In this document: positions 34,989-45,645 of the stretch, in pieces
Numbering within the stretch: the first letter of the stretch is position 1
How the letters are laid out: every line of letters starts with the position of its first letter
DNA from: Microbacterium sp. AG238
Lineage (GTDB): Bacteria; Actinomycetota; Actinomycetes; Actinomycetales; Microbacteriaceae
NCBI RefSeq assembly: GCF_003610405.1
Contig: NZ_RAQC01000002.1
Coordinates: 124,001 to 188,000 of the forward strand
Direction of reading: 5' to 3'
Length of the DNA: 64,000 bases
Program-made: the position numbers and the translations under genes
The notes under the pieces: model-generated
Told to the model about the DNA's origin: nothing
The model's database searches: none
What the model saw: only the letters and a program-made list of their open reading frames with translations

Positions 34989-35852
34989 TCACTTGAGCAG
35001 GCGTGAGAGCCGGCGATCGGCGAGCAGCTTGCCCCCGGTCTGACACGTCGGGCAGTATTCGAGACTGTTGTCGGCGAAGAAGACGCTGCGCACCTCATCG
35101 CCGCAGACGGGGCAAGCCTCGCCGCGGCGGCCGTGCACCCGCATCCCTCGGCGCTTGGCGTCTTTCAGAACGGCGGGCGGCTTGCCGGATGCCGCGGCGA
35201 CCGCCTCGGCGAGCGTCGCGCTGAGCGCTGCGTAGAGGCGGTCGACCTCGGCGTCGTCGAGGTTTGCGGCGAGGGCGTACGGCGACATCTTCGCGGCATG
35301 CAGGATCTCATCGGAATACGCGTTGCCGATGCCGGCGACGATCGATTGATCGCGCAGCACGCCCTTGATCTGCGTGCGACGTCCGGTCAGCAGACCCGCG
35401 AGCGTGTCGCGGTCGAAGGAGGCATCGAGCGGGTCGGGCCCCAGCCGCGCGATGCCGGGCACCTCGGCCGGATCGCGGACGACGTAGACCGCGAGCGACT
35501 TCTTCGTACCGGCCTCGGTCAGATCGAACCCCGAGTCGTCGTCGAAGCCGATGCGGAGCGCGATCGGGGTCTTGCCCGGGCGGATGACGGTCGACGGCAG
35601 CGCGTCGTACCAGCGCAGCCATCCGGCCTTGGCGAGATGGAACACGAGGTGCGTGCCGCCGTCGGTGGCCAGGTCGACGAACTTGCCGTGGCGGGACGCC
35701 GAGGTCACCGTCGCGCCCTCGAGCGACTCGATCGGCGGATCGTAGGTCTTCAGCGCAGAGATCGCACTGACCCGGGCTTTCGTGATGCGGCGCCCGGCGA
35801 GGCGGCCGCCGAGGTAGTCGACGAGTCCCTGCACTTCCGGCATCTCGGGCAT
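34989..35852 (-). CDS. Fpg/Nei-family DNA glycosylase
   Basis: A 287-residue base-excision repair enzyme. It begins MPEMPEVQ, with the catalytic Pro2 and Glu3 that require this exact start after Met removal. The H2TH region contains IVAGIGNAYSDEIL and the C-terminus has a four-Cys zinc finger (CPVCGDE and CPTCQTGG). Sequence around the start (MPEVQGLVDYL) resembles the actinobacterial Nei-like branch, so the target base (8-oxoguanine or oxidised pyrimidines) is uncertain. It faces the riboflavin operon with the FMN switch between. Confidence 0.92.
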   Translation of the reverse strand: MPEMPEVQGLVDYLGGRLAGRRITKARVSAISALKTYDPPIESLEGATVTSASRHGKFVDLATDGGTHLVFHLAKAGWLRWYDALPSTVIRPGKTPIALRIGFDDDSGFDLTEAGTKKSLAVYVVRDPAEVPGIARLGPDPLDASFDRDTLAGLLTGRRTQIKGVLRDQSIVAGIGNAYSDEILHAAKMSPYALAANLDDAEVDRLYAALSATLAEAVAAASGKPPAVLKDAKRRGMRVHGRRGEACPVCGDEVRSVFFADNSLEYCPTCQTGGKLLADRRLSRLLK

Positions 35853-35957
35853 GGCGTCATCCTGGCACGCATCACCCCCATCGAGCACGGGGTTGCGCGC
35901 CTGATTCGGCGCGGTTCAGGCCGCGCGGGTCGATCCGCGCGGGTCAGTCGGCGCGGG

Positions 35958-36521
35958 TCAGTCGGCGAGGATCGGCCAGGGCTGCGGGGTGCGGTCGTCC
36001 GTCGGCAGGAGGCCGGCGATCCAGCCGTCGTGGTGGGCATCGCTGTGCGAGAGCCCCTGGCGCAGCATCCCCTCGTATCGGAAGCCCAGAGTGCGCGCCG
36101 CGCGTGCTGAGGCGATGTTGCCGACGATCGCCCGCCACTCGATGCGTGCGAGCGCCAGCGGCTCGGCGAACCCGAAGTCGATGACCGCCCGCGCCGCCTC
36201 GCTCAGGTATCCGTGCCCGCGCGCCGGTGCGCTCATCCAGAACCCGATCTCCGCCGCGCCTCCCGGGCTCACCCGGTGCAGGCCGATCATGCCGATCCAC
36301 TCGCCGTCACGACGGATACCCCAGGTGAGCTCGGACTGCTCGTCCCACCAGGCCGCCGCCTTCGCGACGAACTCCTCGGCATGCGCGCGGGTGTACGGCG
36401 ACGGCACCGTCGTCCAGCGCGGGACCTCGGGGTCCTGGGCGGCAGCGGTGATCGCCTCGGCATCATCGAGAGTAGGGATCGACAGCTCGAGCCGCGCCGT
36501 GCGGAGGGTCACCGGTTCCAT
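35958..36521 (-). CDS. GNAT-family N-acetyltransferase (RimJ/RimL type)
   Basis: A 187-residue acetyltransferase that uses acetyl-CoA. It opens with TLRTARLELSIPTLDDAEAI, has IGFWMSAPARGHGYLSEA (the acetyl-CoA pyrophosphate loop RGxGY) and the NIASARAARTLGFRYEG motif typical of RimJ/RimL relatives. The acceptor may be a protein N-terminus or a small molecule. A short direct repeat of CGCGGGTCAGTCGG overlaps and follows the stop (35937-35960), a possible slippage spot. Confidence 0.88.
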   Translation of the reverse strand: MEPVTLRTARLELSIPTLDDAEAITAAAQDPEVPRWTTVPSPYTRAHAEEFVAKAAAWWDEQSELTWGIRRDGEWIGMIGLHRVSPGGAAEIGFWMSAPARGHGYLSEAARAVIDFGFAEPLALARIEWRAIVGNIASARAARTLGFRYEGMLRQGLSHSDAHHDGWIAGLLPTDDRTPQPWPILAD

Positions 36522-36914
36522 GCCCCGACCCTACCGAGGTCCGGCGCGTGGTCCGGTTCCGCGGCCCCACACCTCGGTTCGGTGCCGCGAACAGGTTCAG
36601 CTTCGTGTTCCCGCGTCGAACGGCCCGGTGCGCCGCGTCCATCCTGCTGACGGCACGTCCGTCGGCTGTGCGGGTGGGGCGGTCTGCTCGCCGGTCTTTC
36701 GTGCGTCGATGGGGCGAAGGGGGAGTGGACCGCGCTAGCTGTGCCGCGAACAGGCTCACGGCATCATCGCGCGCGCCACCGCGCGCGGCGGCCCGCGTGA
36801 GCCTGCCGGCGGCACCGACACCGCGACTCCCCCACAAGCGGCGGATGAGCTGATCTGCTCACAATCTGCTACTGCTCCGGCCGCTGACGTGACCGCAAGC
36901 GGCACCGTCTCCGC
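36522..36914. other. 393-bp gene-free gap with CAGGYTCA repeat units
   Basis: No convincing coding frame was found. The gap holds two units of form GTGCCGCGAACAGGYTCA (about 36581-36599 and 36741-36758), the second folding into a long hairpin. The remainder is GC-rich without a recognised RNA gene. It separates the GNAT gene from an AbiEi/DUF559-like gene and contains that gene's promoter, which I cannot place. Confidence 0.6.
36741..36815. repeat. CAGGCTCA hairpin upstream of AbiEi/DUF559-like gene 1
   Basis: GTGCCGCGAACAGGCTCACG (36741-36760) pairs with CGTGAGCCTGCCGGCGGCAC (36796-36815) with a few central mismatches, around a GC-rich loop that has CGCGCG pairs of its own. Related units occur three times after the gene. 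Confidence 0.75.
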
Positions 36915-37796
36915 ATGGACCTTCGCGCCTCCTCAGCCTGGCCCGCCGCCGACGTCATGGATCTGCGTTGCTGGTCGACATCCGAGCTGCGCGCCGACGG
37001 AATGCGCAAACGCGACATCGCGGATGCCGTTGCCGCGGGCCGGCTCGTGAGGCCCCGGCGGGGGTCGTATCTCGTCGCCGATGCGCCACGGTCCGTCGTG
37101 ACCGCCGTGTCGCTCGGTGGTCGGCTGACCTGCGTCAGCCTCCTGCGTCTGCTCGGGGCGTTCGTCCTCGAGCCTGGACAACCGCACGTTCAGCTCCCGC
37201 CGACGGCATCCCGCTTACCGCTCCGAACGGCGGGGACGGACGCGAAGCCGGTCCTGCACTGGACACCGCCCGCCGCACCGCGGCCCCGTTGGTTCGCGTG
37301 CTCGAGCATCATCGACGCCTTGGCGCGCGCGGTGATGTGTCAGCCGCCCCGAGCGGCCGTCGCGACGCTCGACAGCGCGCTTCAGCTCGGGCTCCTCCAT
37401 GCTGCCGATCTCGACGCGGTCTTCGCGGCGCTACCGCTCCGGTACCGTTCCCTCCGGCGCCTGATCGACGGACGGGCCGAGTCCGGGCCGGAGACGCTCA
37501 TGCGGCTCCTTCTGCGCGGCGTCGCGAAGACTGTCGAACTGCAGGTGCGCATACCTGGAGTGGGGCGAGTCGATCTGCTCGTCGACGGCTGGCTGATCGT
37601 GGAATGCGACAGCGATGCGCATCATTCCGGACTCGACGCGCGGCGACGAGACAGCACGCGCGATCTCGCGGCGGCAGCCCTCGGTTACCTGACGCTGCGA
37701 CCGATGGCGGCGGACATCATGTGGCGTCCCGACCGGGTGCTCGAAGCCGTGCGGGGACTTCTCGGTCGCGGCGCGCCGCGGGCGCGCGTGCGCTGA
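36915..37796 (+). CDS. AbiEi-type/DUF559-like nuclease-fold protein 1
   Basis: A 293-residue protein. The N-terminal part (about 17-60; ADGMRKRDIADAVAAGRLVR then RGSYL) looks like the winged-helix AbiEi antitoxin-type domain. The C-terminal part has a Vsr/DUF559-like PD-(D/E)XK pattern: Glu193, Asp220 in GRVDLLVDG, and Glu230-x-Asp232 in IVECDSD. The pattern suggests a metal-dependent nuclease fold. No AbiEii-like toxin gene is next to it. Two in-frame ATGs (36915 and 36957, both reading MDLR) lack clear ribosome-binding sites. It is bracketed by CAGGCTCA repeats. Function is not established. Confidence 0.72.
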   Translation: MDLRASSAWPAADVMDLRCWSTSELRADGMRKRDIADAVAAGRLVRPRRGSYLVADAPRSVVTAVSLGGRLTCVSLLRLLGAFVLEPGQPHVQLPPTASRLPLRTAGTDAKPVLHWTPPAAPRPRWFACSSIIDALARAVMCQPPRAAVATLDSALQLGLLHAADLDAVFAALPLRYRSLRRLIDGRAESGPETLMRLLLRGVAKTVELQVRIPGVGRVDLLVDGWLIVECDSDAHHSGLDARRRDSTRDLAAAALGYLTLRPMAADIMWRPDRVLEAVRGLLGRGAPRARVR

Positions 37797-37831
37797 CTCC
37801 GGACGGGCGGGCCTCGTCGCGGGCCTTGTCG

Positions 37832-37910
37832 CGCGTGCCGTGCGCAGGCTGAGGGGGGTCGCGGCGGGTCGTGTGGGTGTGTGCGGAGTGCTGAGCCTGT
37901 TGACGGGACG
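37832..37910. repeat. CAGGCTCA hairpin repeat, unit 1
   Basis: Begins CGCGTGCCGTGCGCAGGCTG, has the shared core GTCGCGGCGGGTCGTGTGGG and ends CTGAGCCTGTTGACGGGAC. The ends can pair (CAGGCT with AGCCTG). It is the most diverged of the three units. Confidence 0.7.
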
Positions 37911-38007
37911 GGGATGAGTCGAGGGTTGGTCCCCGGCCCCTCCCGCCCCGGCCGGTGTCGACGGATGTGGTCGTGGTGTGGGCTGGTGGACGGGGGCGGT
38001 GCCTGCT

Positions 38008-38089
38008 GTTCCGCGTGCCGTGAGCAGGCTCAGGTACGTCGCGGCGGGTCCTGTGGGTGTGCGCGGGGTACTAAGCCTGTCGACGGAAC
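38008..38089. repeat. CAGGCTCA hairpin repeat, unit 2
   Basis: Begins GTTCCGCGTGCCGTGAGCAG and ends AAGCCTGTCGACGGAAC. The outer GTTCCG/CGGAAC, the CAGGCT/AGCCTG core and inner GTAC boxes pair, giving an interrupted hairpin of about 80 nt. Its core is nearly identical to unit 1. Confidence 0.78.
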
Positions 38090-38254
38090 GGGGATGAGCC
38101 GAAGGGATGCTCGGTCCGCGTCGCCCCGCTTCGGCAACCCGGATCCGCACGGGGGATGGGGGCTGAGGTCCCACCCCGGGCCGGTATCGACGCTGATATC
38201 GCCGTGTTTCTGGTCCGGGCGTGGCCGGACGCGGCTCGGCCGCCTGCGCCCGCT

Positions 38255-38336
38255 GTTCCGCGTGCCGCGTTCAGGCTGAGAGGCGCCGCGGCGGGACGTG
38301 CGGGCGTCAACGGGGTGCTGAGCCTGTCGACGGAAC
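38255..38336. repeat. CAGGCTCA hairpin repeat, unit 3
   Basis: Begins GTTCCGCGTGCCGCGTTCAG and ends GAGCCTGTCGACGGAAC. It has the same paired ends as unit 2 and the same length, with a diverged middle. It lies 32 bp beyond the SseB-like gene's stop and could also act as its terminator. Confidence 0.78.
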
Positions 38337-38367
38337 ACAGACGAGATCGAGACTGAGGATGCGGGCC

Positions 38368-39892
<1,525 letters not shown>

Positions 39893-39942
39893 CTACGGGC
39901 GTCGTCCCGCGCTTCGTCGCCCCGCCCCTCGCCCCTCGGACG

Positions 39943-40782
39943 TCACCCAGGGAAGACGTAGTCCGCCACGACGGGGGCGTGGTCGCTCCACCGGGTGTCC
40001 CACGAGGGCGCGCGTACGACGCGGTAGTCGGTGACCCGCTCCGCCAGCTGCGGGGTGGCGAGGTGGTAGTCGATGCGCCATCCGGTGTCGGTGTCGAAGG
40101 CTTTGCCGCGGTTGGACCACCACGTGTACGGCCCGTCGACCTCGCCGGCGAACCGGCGTCCGACATCGACCCACCCGAGACCGGTGCCCCGCCCGCCGTC
40201 GACGGTGTCGACTTCGACGCCCGCGGGCGCGGTGAAACGGTCGAAGTAGGCGCGCTCGCGCGGCAGGAAGCCCGCCTTCTTGCGGTTGCCGCGCCAGTTG
40301 CGGATGTCGAACTCGCGGTGGCCGACGTTCAGGTCGCCGGTGATGACCGCGAGCTCGCCCAGCTGCGGCATCCGCTCCTCCATCGCGTCGAGGAACGCGT
40401 ACTTCGCGACCTGCTTCTCGGTGTCGGCCTCGCCGGTGAAGACATAGGCGCTGACGACGGTGAGGTGCTCGCCCGCGACCTCGATGTCGGCCTCGACCCA
40501 GCGTCCCTTCGAGTCGAGGTCGTCGTCGCCGAGCTCGATGCGCCAGACGTCGAGGGGCTCACGGGCGGCGATCGCGACGCCCGCACGTCCCTTGGCGAGC
40601 GCCTCATCGGAGACGAAGTGCCAGCCGGGCAGGGCGGCGGCGAGGTCGGAGGCCTGCGCGCGGACCTCTTGGAGAGTCAGGATGTCGACGTCGGCGGTCT
40701 CGAGCCATTCATGCATGCCCTTGCGGGCGGCGGCGCGGATGCCGTTGACGTTGACGGAGGCGATACGAAGACGGCGTGACAC
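39943..40782 (-). CDS. Exodeoxyribonuclease III-type endonuclease
   Basis: A 279-residue member of the AP endonuclease/exonuclease III family, acting in base-excision repair. RIASVNVNGIRAA near the N-terminus holds the metal-binding Asn, LTLQEVRAQ the catalytic Glu, VITGDLNVGHREFDI the Asp/Asn pair and WSDHAPVVADY the C-terminal Asp-His. GTG 40782 is chosen because it is nearest to the conserved start; a GTG 30 nt upstream is possible. Confidence 0.92.
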   Translation of the reverse strand: MSRRLRIASVNVNGIRAAARKGMHEWLETADVDILTLQEVRAQASDLAAALPGWHFVSDEALAKGRAGVAIAAREPLDVWRIELGDDDLDSKGRWVEADIEVAGEHLTVVSAYVFTGEADTEKQVAKYAFLDAMEERMPQLGELAVITGDLNVGHREFDIRNWRGNRKKAGFLPRERAYFDRFTAPAGVEVDTVDGGRGTGLGWVDVGRRFAGEVDGPYTWWSNRGKAFDTDTGWRIDYHLATPQLAERVTDYRVVRAPSWDTRWSDHAPVVADYVFPG

Positions 40783-40815
40783 GTCTGCCAGCGTAACCGC
40801 GACCTCCGACACCGC

Positions 40816-41976
40816 TCACCGGGCGGTCGTCTGCTCCGCGTCGAGTCGCCGCACCAGCTCGCGAGCCCGGTTCACGTCGCGCCGAGCGGGGATGCGCTGC
40901 CACCAGCCCGCCTCGGCGAGAGCGTGCTCGGCGTCGCGCAGCTGTGCTTCGGCGACGACGCGCAGCGCCCGCCGCTCGTCCGCGCGGCGCTCCTCCTCGG
41001 TCCTGACCTCGAGCGGGATGTCGTCGTCCGCGGCCGACACGGCCACCCACGACGCCGCGACGAGGATGACGATCCCCGCGAGCCGCAGCCAGAGGAGGAA
41101 TCCGATCAGCACAGAGAAGGTCGCCAGGAGCGGGTTGGTGGGGGAGTATACGGCGAGGAAGCCGGCCCCGAGCTGCAGCACGCTCAGCGCGACGCCGCCG
41201 AAGATCGATCCGGGGATGATCTTGCGCCAGGGCAGTGCTGTGCCGGTCAGGAACCGGATCAGGGCGGTGAGCGCGGCGGCGTTGATGACGATCGCGACCA
41301 GCACCGATGCGAGCCGGCTGAGTACGTCGATCGTGGTCGACTCGTAGGCGACGTCGAACAGGTCGAACAGCTGCCGGACGACGCCGCCGGCCACGAGGCC
41401 GAGCGCGGCCCCCAGCACGAGCGCGAGGCCGAACAGCAGGGCCGCGCCGAAGTCGCGCAGCTTCAGGAGCACGTAGTTGCGCGTGTCGAACGGCAGGCCG
41501 AAGATGTCGCGCACCGCACGTCGCGTGAAGGTCACGAATCCGATGGCCGTCCACACCGCGACGGCCAGGGCGGCGGTACCGGTGACGGCGAGGAGGCTGC
41601 CGCTGTCGCGCGCGATGCTGGCGACGTCTTCTGGGGAGACGGGACCGTCGTGCGAGATCAGCCCCGGGATGTAGCTGTTGACGACCCCGATGAGGGCGTC
41701 GATGGCCATGCGCGACCCGCCGAGCCACAGCCCCACCACGGCGAACGCCGTGTAGAGGGTGGCGAAGAGCGCGAAGAGCGACTGGTAGCTGATGCTCGCC
41801 GCGAGGAGGAACCCGTTGTGGCGGAGGAAGTGCCGCCAGACCCGGATGGGGAACCAGCCGAGCGTGCGACGCGTGATGGTCGTCGCACGCTCGAGAGGCT
41901 GATCGAGGCGTTCGCGCAATCGGGACGAGTCCCACCGCTCGCGCAGCGCATCTGTCGCCGAGGGGTCGGGTTCCAC
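40816..41976 (-). CDS. YihY/BrkB-family membrane protein
   Basis: A 386-residue membrane protein with about six long helices in the YihY/virulence factor BrkB arrangement. GFLLAASISYQSLFALFATL is the first helix with the family pattern, and LPWRKIIPGSIFGGVAL lies near the end of the conserved domain. A charged C-terminal tail of about 70 residues (rich in Glu, Arg and Ala) probably forms a cytoplasmic coil. GTG 41976 is the first good start clear of sdhB. The family's function is unproven; RNase BN is an outdated name. Confidence 0.83.
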   Translation of the reverse strand: MEPDPSATDALRERWDSSRLRERLDQPLERATTITRRTLGWFPIRVWRHFLRHNGFLLAASISYQSLFALFATLYTAFAVVGLWLGGSRMAIDALIGVVNSYIPGLISHDGPVSPEDVASIARDSGSLLAVTGTAALAVAVWTAIGFVTFTRRAVRDIFGLPFDTRNYVLLKLRDFGAALLFGLALVLGAALGLVAGGVVRQLFDLFDVAYESTTIDVLSRLASVLVAIVINAAALTALIRFLTGTALPWRKIIPGSIFGGVALSVLQLGAGFLAVYSPTNPLLATFSVLIGFLLWLRLAGIVILVAASWVAVSAADDDIPLEVRTEEERRADERRALRVVAEAQLRDAEHALAEAGWWQRIPARRDVNRARELVRRLDAEQTTAR

Positions 41977-42034
41977 GTCGTCGAATGTACCGGCAGCGTC
42001 GGTGTCAGCTGATCGAGCGCGAGGCCCGGCCGGC

Positions 42035-42805
42035 TCAACGACCGCGCAGAACCGCCTGCTTGACCTCGGCGATCGCCTTCGTGACCTCGATGCCGCGCGG
42101 GCATGCCTCGGTGCAGTTGAAGGTCGTGCGGCACCGCCACACGCCCTCCTTGTCATTGAGGATGTCGAGGCGGACGTCGCCGGCATCGTCGCGCGAGTCG
42201 AAGATGAAGCGGTGCGCGTTGACGATCGCGGCCGGCCCGAAGTACTGACCGTCGGTCCAGAACACGGGGCACGACGAGGTGCACGCGGCGCACAGGATGC
42301 ACTTCGTGGTGTCGTCGAAGATCTCGCGGTCGGCGATCGACTGGATGCGCTCCTTGCCGGCCTCGGGCTTCGAGTTGGCGATCAGGAACGGCTGCACCTC
42401 GCGGTAGGAGGCGAAGAACGGCTCCATGTCGACGACGAGGTCCTTCTCCAGGGGCAGGCCCTTGATCGCCTCGACGTAGATCGGTTGCGAGATGTCGAGG
42501 TCTTTGATCAGCGTCTTGCAGGCCAGCCGGTTGCGGCCGTTGATGCGCATCGCGTCGGAGCCGCAGATGCCGTGGGCACACGAGCGGCGGAAGGTCAGCG
42601 ACCCGTCGACGTCCCACTTGATCTTGTGCAGGGCGTCGAGGACGCGGTCGGTCGAGTAGAGCTCGACGTCGTAGTCGACCCACCTCGGCTCGCTGTCGAC
42701 CTCGGGGTCGAAGCGCCGGATGATGAAGGTGACCAGGAACGACTGGATGCCGGTGTCGTTCGCCGCCTCGGCAGGGGCCGTGGCATCGGTCTCGACGATC
42801 GTCAT
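42035..42805 (-). CDS. sdhB: Succinate dehydrogenase iron-sulfur subunit
   Basis: A 256-residue subunit that passes electrons from SdhA to menaquinone through three clusters. The [2Fe-2S] ligands lie in CAHGICGSDAM plus a distal Cys (RLAC); CILCAACTSSCP and CRTTFNCTEACPRG supply the [4Fe-4S] and [3Fe-4S] ligands. The ATG shares one base with the sdhA stop. It is the last gene of sdhCDAB, with 58 bp to the YihY/BrkB gene. Confidence 0.97.
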   Translation of the reverse strand: MTIVETDATAPAEAANDTGIQSFLVTFIIRRFDPEVDSEPRWVDYDVELYSTDRVLDALHKIKWDVDGSLTFRRSCAHGICGSDAMRINGRNRLACKTLIKDLDISQPIYVEAIKGLPLEKDLVVDMEPFFASYREVQPFLIANSKPEAGKERIQSIADREIFDDTTKCILCAACTSSCPVFWTDGQYFGPAAIVNAHRFIFDSRDDAGDVRLDILNDKEGVWRCRTTFNCTEACPRGIEVTKAIAEVKQAVLRGR

Positions 42806-44631
42806 CAGTACTTCCTCTCCAGCGGCGGGTACCGCAGTTCGCCGGCCTCGTTCTTGGTGAACACGACGGGCTTCCAGTCGAGCCGGATGTGGTCTTCGGG
42901 GTGCGACGAGTGGGGGTCGCCCGACAGGTAGGCCATCGTGTGCTTCATGTAGTTCTCGTCGTCGCGCGTCGGGAAGTCGTCGCGCATGTGTCCGCCGCGG
43001 CTCTCCTTGCGGTTGCGTGCGGCGACGACGACGACCTCGGCGATGTCGAGCAGGAAGCCCAGCTCGACCGCTTCGAGCAGGTCGGTGTTGAACCGCTTGC
43101 CCTTGTCGTCGACGTGGATGTTGTTGAACCGCTCGCGCAGGTCGGCGATGACGTCCATGACGTGCAGGAGCGACTCCTCGGTGCGGAACACCTGGGCGCC
43201 CTTGTCCATCTCGTCCTGGAGCGTCTTGCGCAGGACCGCGATCCGCTCGGTACCGGGGTTGTTGCGCACGCCTTCGATCAGCTCGCGCACCTCCTTGGCG
43301 GGATCGGCGGGCAGCGGGACGAAGTCGGCGGTCTTGACGTACTCGACGGCGTTGCGGCCGGCGCGCTTGCCGAAGACGTTGATGTCGAGCAGCGAGTTGG
43401 TGCCGAGGCGGTTCGAGCCGTGCACCGAGACGCACGCGCATTCGCCGGCGGCGTAGAGACCCGGAACGACGGTGGTGTTGTCGGCGAGGACCTCGGCCTT
43501 GACGTTCGTGGGGATGCCGCCCATCGCGTAGTGCGCCGTGGGCATGACCGGCACGGGCTCGACGACCGGGTCGACGCCGAGGTAGGTGCGGGCGAACTCG
43601 GTGATGTCGGGGAGCTTGGTCTCGAGGACCTCAGCCCCCAGGTGCGTGCAGTCGAGCAGCACGTAGTCGCGGTGCGGGCCCGCCCCGCGGCCCTCGGCGA
43701 CCTCCTGCTGCATGCATCGGGAGACGATGTCGCGGGGAGCGAGGTCCTTGATGGTGGGCGCATAGCGCTCCATGAACCGCTCGCCCGACGCGTTGCGGAG
43801 GATCGCGCCCTCGCCGCGCGCGCCTTCGGTGAGGAGGATGCCGAGACCGGCGAGGCCGGTGGGGTGGAACTGGAAGAACTCCATGTCCTCCAGCGGCAGG
43901 CCCTTGCGCCACACGATGCCGACGCCGTCGCCCGTGAGGGTGTGGGCGTTCGAGGTCGTCTTGTAGATCTTGCCGAAACCGCCGGTGGCGAAGATGACCG
44001 CCTTCGAGTGGAAGACGTGCAGATCGCCCGTGGCGAGGTCGTACGCGACGACGCCGGCGGTCTGGGTCGAGCCGTCGGGGGCGGTGACGGTGATGAGGTC
44101 GAGCACGTAGTACTCGTTGAAGAAGTTGATGCCGAGCTTGACGCAGTTCTGGAACAGCGTCTGCAGGATCATGTGGCCCGTGCGGTCGGCGGCGTAGCAG
44201 GCGCGGCGGACCGGCGACTTGCCGTGGTCGGCGGTGTGGCCGCCGAACCGGCGCTGGTCGATCTTCCCGTCGGGCGTGCGGTTGAAGGGGAGGCCCATGT
44301 TCTCGAGGTCGATGACCGCGTCGATGGCCTCCTTCGCGAGGATCTCCGCCGCGTCCTGGTCGACGAGGTAGTCGCCGCCCTTGACGGTGTCGAAGGTGTG
44401 CCACTCCCAGGAGTCCTCTTCGACGTTGGCGAGTGCCGCCGCCATGCCGCCCTGCGCCGCACCGGTGTGCGAGCGGGTCGGGTACAGCTTCGAGATCACC
44501 GCGGTACGGGCACCCGGACCGGCCTCGATCGCCGCCCGCATGCCGGCGCCGCCGGCGCCGACGATGACGATGTCGAACTGGTGGTAGTGGATGCCGTCCT
44601 TGACGACGACCTCTTCGGTCTGGGTGCTCAC
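42805..44631 (-). CDS. sdhA: Succinate dehydrogenase flavoprotein subunit
   Basis: A 608-residue FAD subunit that oxidises succinate to fumarate. [12 protein letters not shown] binds the FAD ADP part, [13 protein letters not shown] holds the His for the covalent flavin bond, and [18 protein letters not shown] and the HxxGGI-type [10 protein letters not shown] are active-site segments. It starts with GTG at 44631, 46 bp after sdhD. A charged C-terminus ends the protein. Confidence 0.97.
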   Translation of the reverse strand: MSTQTEEVVVKDGIHYHQFDIVIVGAGGAGMRAAIEAGPGARTAVISKLYPTRSHTGAAQGGMAAALANVEEDSWEWHTFDTVKGGDYLVDQDAAEILAKEAIDAVIDLENMGLPFNRTPDGKIDQRRFGGHTADHGKSPVRRACYAADRTGHMILQTLFQNCVKLGINFFNEYYVLDLITVTAPDGSTQTAGVVAYDLATGDLHVFHSKAVIFATGGFGKIYKTTSNAHTLTGDGVGIVWRKGLPLEDMEFFQFHPTGLAGLGILLTEGARGEGAILRNASGERFMERYAPTIKDLAPRDIVSRCMQQEVAEGRGAGPHRDYVLLDCTHLGAEVLETKLPDITEFARTYLGVDPVVEPVPVMPTAHYAMGGIPTNVKAEVLADNTTVVPGLYAAGECACVSVHGSNRLGTNSLLDINVFGKRAGRNAVEYVKTADFVPLPADPAKEVRELIEGVRNNPGTERIAVLRKTLQDEMDKGAQVFRTEESLLHVMDVIADLRERFNNIHVDDKGKRFNTDLLEAVELGFLLDIAEVVVVAARNRKESRGGHMRDDFPTRDDENYMKHTMAYLSGDPHSSHPEDHIRLDWKPVVFTKNEAGELRYPPLERKY

Positions 44632-44677
44632 GGGGCGAGCCTTTCGTTGCTGTGATTCACGTCGTCGGAGCGCAGGG

Positions 44678-45121
44678 TCAGCCCTGGCAGGTCTCCCAGA
44701 GCATGCTGTCCGCCGTCACTCCGAGGCAGGGGTCGAAGGTGAACACGACCAGGGTGCCGAGCAGGATCAGCAGTCCGGCGGAGAGCCAGATGGCCCACAC
44801 CAGAACCTTGCGCGCCGTGGCACCGGTGACGTAGTCGTTCACGATCGTGCGCATGCCGTTCGCGCCGTGGATCAGCGCGAGCCACAGCATGAGGACGTCC
44901 CACCACTGCCAGAACGGGCTGGCGAACTTTCCGGCGACGAACGCGAAATCGATTCCCTTGATGCCCTCGCCGAGCATCAGGTTGACGAAGAGGTGACCGA
45001 AGATCAGGACCACCAGGAGCACGCCGGATGCGCGCATGTAGACCCAGCCCCACTTCTCGAGGTTGGCGCCCTTCTTGCGGACCTGCGGGCTGCGGGGAGC
45101 GGCAAGGGTGTCGGCGGTCAT
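44678..45121 (-). CDS. sdhD: Succinate dehydrogenase membrane anchor subunit
   Basis: A 147-residue membrane anchor with three helices: [38 protein letters not shown] and a third near the C-terminus. His residues in the first two helices are candidates for haem b ligation and quinone contact. The ATG shares one base with the sdhC stop. Confidence 0.92.
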   Translation of the reverse strand: MTADTLAAPRSPQVRKKGANLEKWGWVYMRASGVLLVVLIFGHLFVNLMLGEGIKGIDFAFVAGKFASPFWQWWDVLMLWLALIHGANGMRTIVNDYVTGATARKVLVWAIWLSAGLLILLGTLVVFTFDPCLGVTADSMLWETCQG

Positions 45122-45555
45122 CAGTGACCCCCTCCAATCTCGGAGAGAACGATCGGCACGTGGCGGGCTGCGAAGCCGACGATCGTGACGGCCCAGACCG
45201 CCAGCACGCCCCACCACAGCTGGCGCTGGTGGCGCGTGGCCCACGGCCACAAGTCGACCGCGATGATGCGCAGGCCGTTGAAGGCGTGGTACACGATCGC
45301 GGCGACGAGGGCGACCTCGCCGAGACCCATGATCGGGTTCTTGTACGTGCCGATGACAGCGTCGTAGGCCTCGGGCGACACGCGGATCAGCGCGGTGTCG
45401 AGCACGTGGACCAAGAGGAAGAAGAAGATGGCCACGCCGGTGATGCGGTGAAGCACCCACGACCACATGCCCTCGTTGCCGCGGTACAGCGTGCCGCGCG
45501 GGGTCTTTGATGTGGTCTGGGCTACCGACGGTGTGACGCGTGCTGGTGCAGACAC
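45121..45555 (-). CDS. sdhC: Succinate dehydrogenase cytochrome b subunit
   Basis: A 144-residue cytochrome b subunit, first gene of sdhCDAB. WSWVLHRITGVAIFFFLLVH starts the first helix, with His and Arg typical of the quinone site and a haem-ligand His in AAIVYHAFNGLRII. The GTG start at 45555 is favoured by GGGAGGACGACC before it. A -10-like TAGAAT on the minus strand lies about 90 bp upstream. Confidence 0.92.
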   Translation of the reverse strand: MSAPARVTPSVAQTTSKTPRGTLYRGNEGMWSWVLHRITGVAIFFFLLVHVLDTALIRVSPEAYDAVIGTYKNPIMGLGEVALVAAIVYHAFNGLRIIAVDLWPWATRHQRQLWWGVLAVWAVTIVGFAARHVPIVLSEIGGGH

Positions 45556-45645
45556 GGTCGTCCTCCCTGGATCGAACACGGTTCGTGGGGGCGATCGATG
45601 CCCCGGTGGGGTGGTTGACCCCCGGCGTCACATGGGCGCACAACG

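Larger units (their letters stand above)
37797..38367. other. 571-bp gene-free gap with three hairpin repeat units
   Basis: The gap between AbiEi/DUF559-like gene 1 and the SseB-like gene shows no coding frame with family similarity or a ribosome-binding site. It holds three units of a roughly 80-bp hairpin repeat and one degenerate GAGGTCCCA half-element (38165-38173). The spacers between units differ in length and sequence, so the array is not a simple tandem duplication. Confidence 0.65.

Noticed and set aside
35937..35960. Short tandem CGCGGGTCAGTCGG repeat at the end of the GNAT gene
   Set aside because: Only about two units; it most likely arose by slippage and is too small to claim a function.
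38165..38205. Fifth GAGGTCCCA palindrome
   Set aside because: Only the left half (GAGGTCCCACCCCGGGCCGG) is recognisable; no matching right arm was found, so it is at best a decayed copy.
37881..38279. A 132-codon plus-strand frame in the gap after AbiEi/DUF559-like gene 1
   Set aside because: It consists of the hairpin repeat units and spacers, has no ribosome-binding site and repeats itself internally as the units do.
36522..38367. CRISPR array
   Set aside because: The repeat units are about 80 bp, only a few copies, palindromic and unevenly spaced, and no cas genes are near.
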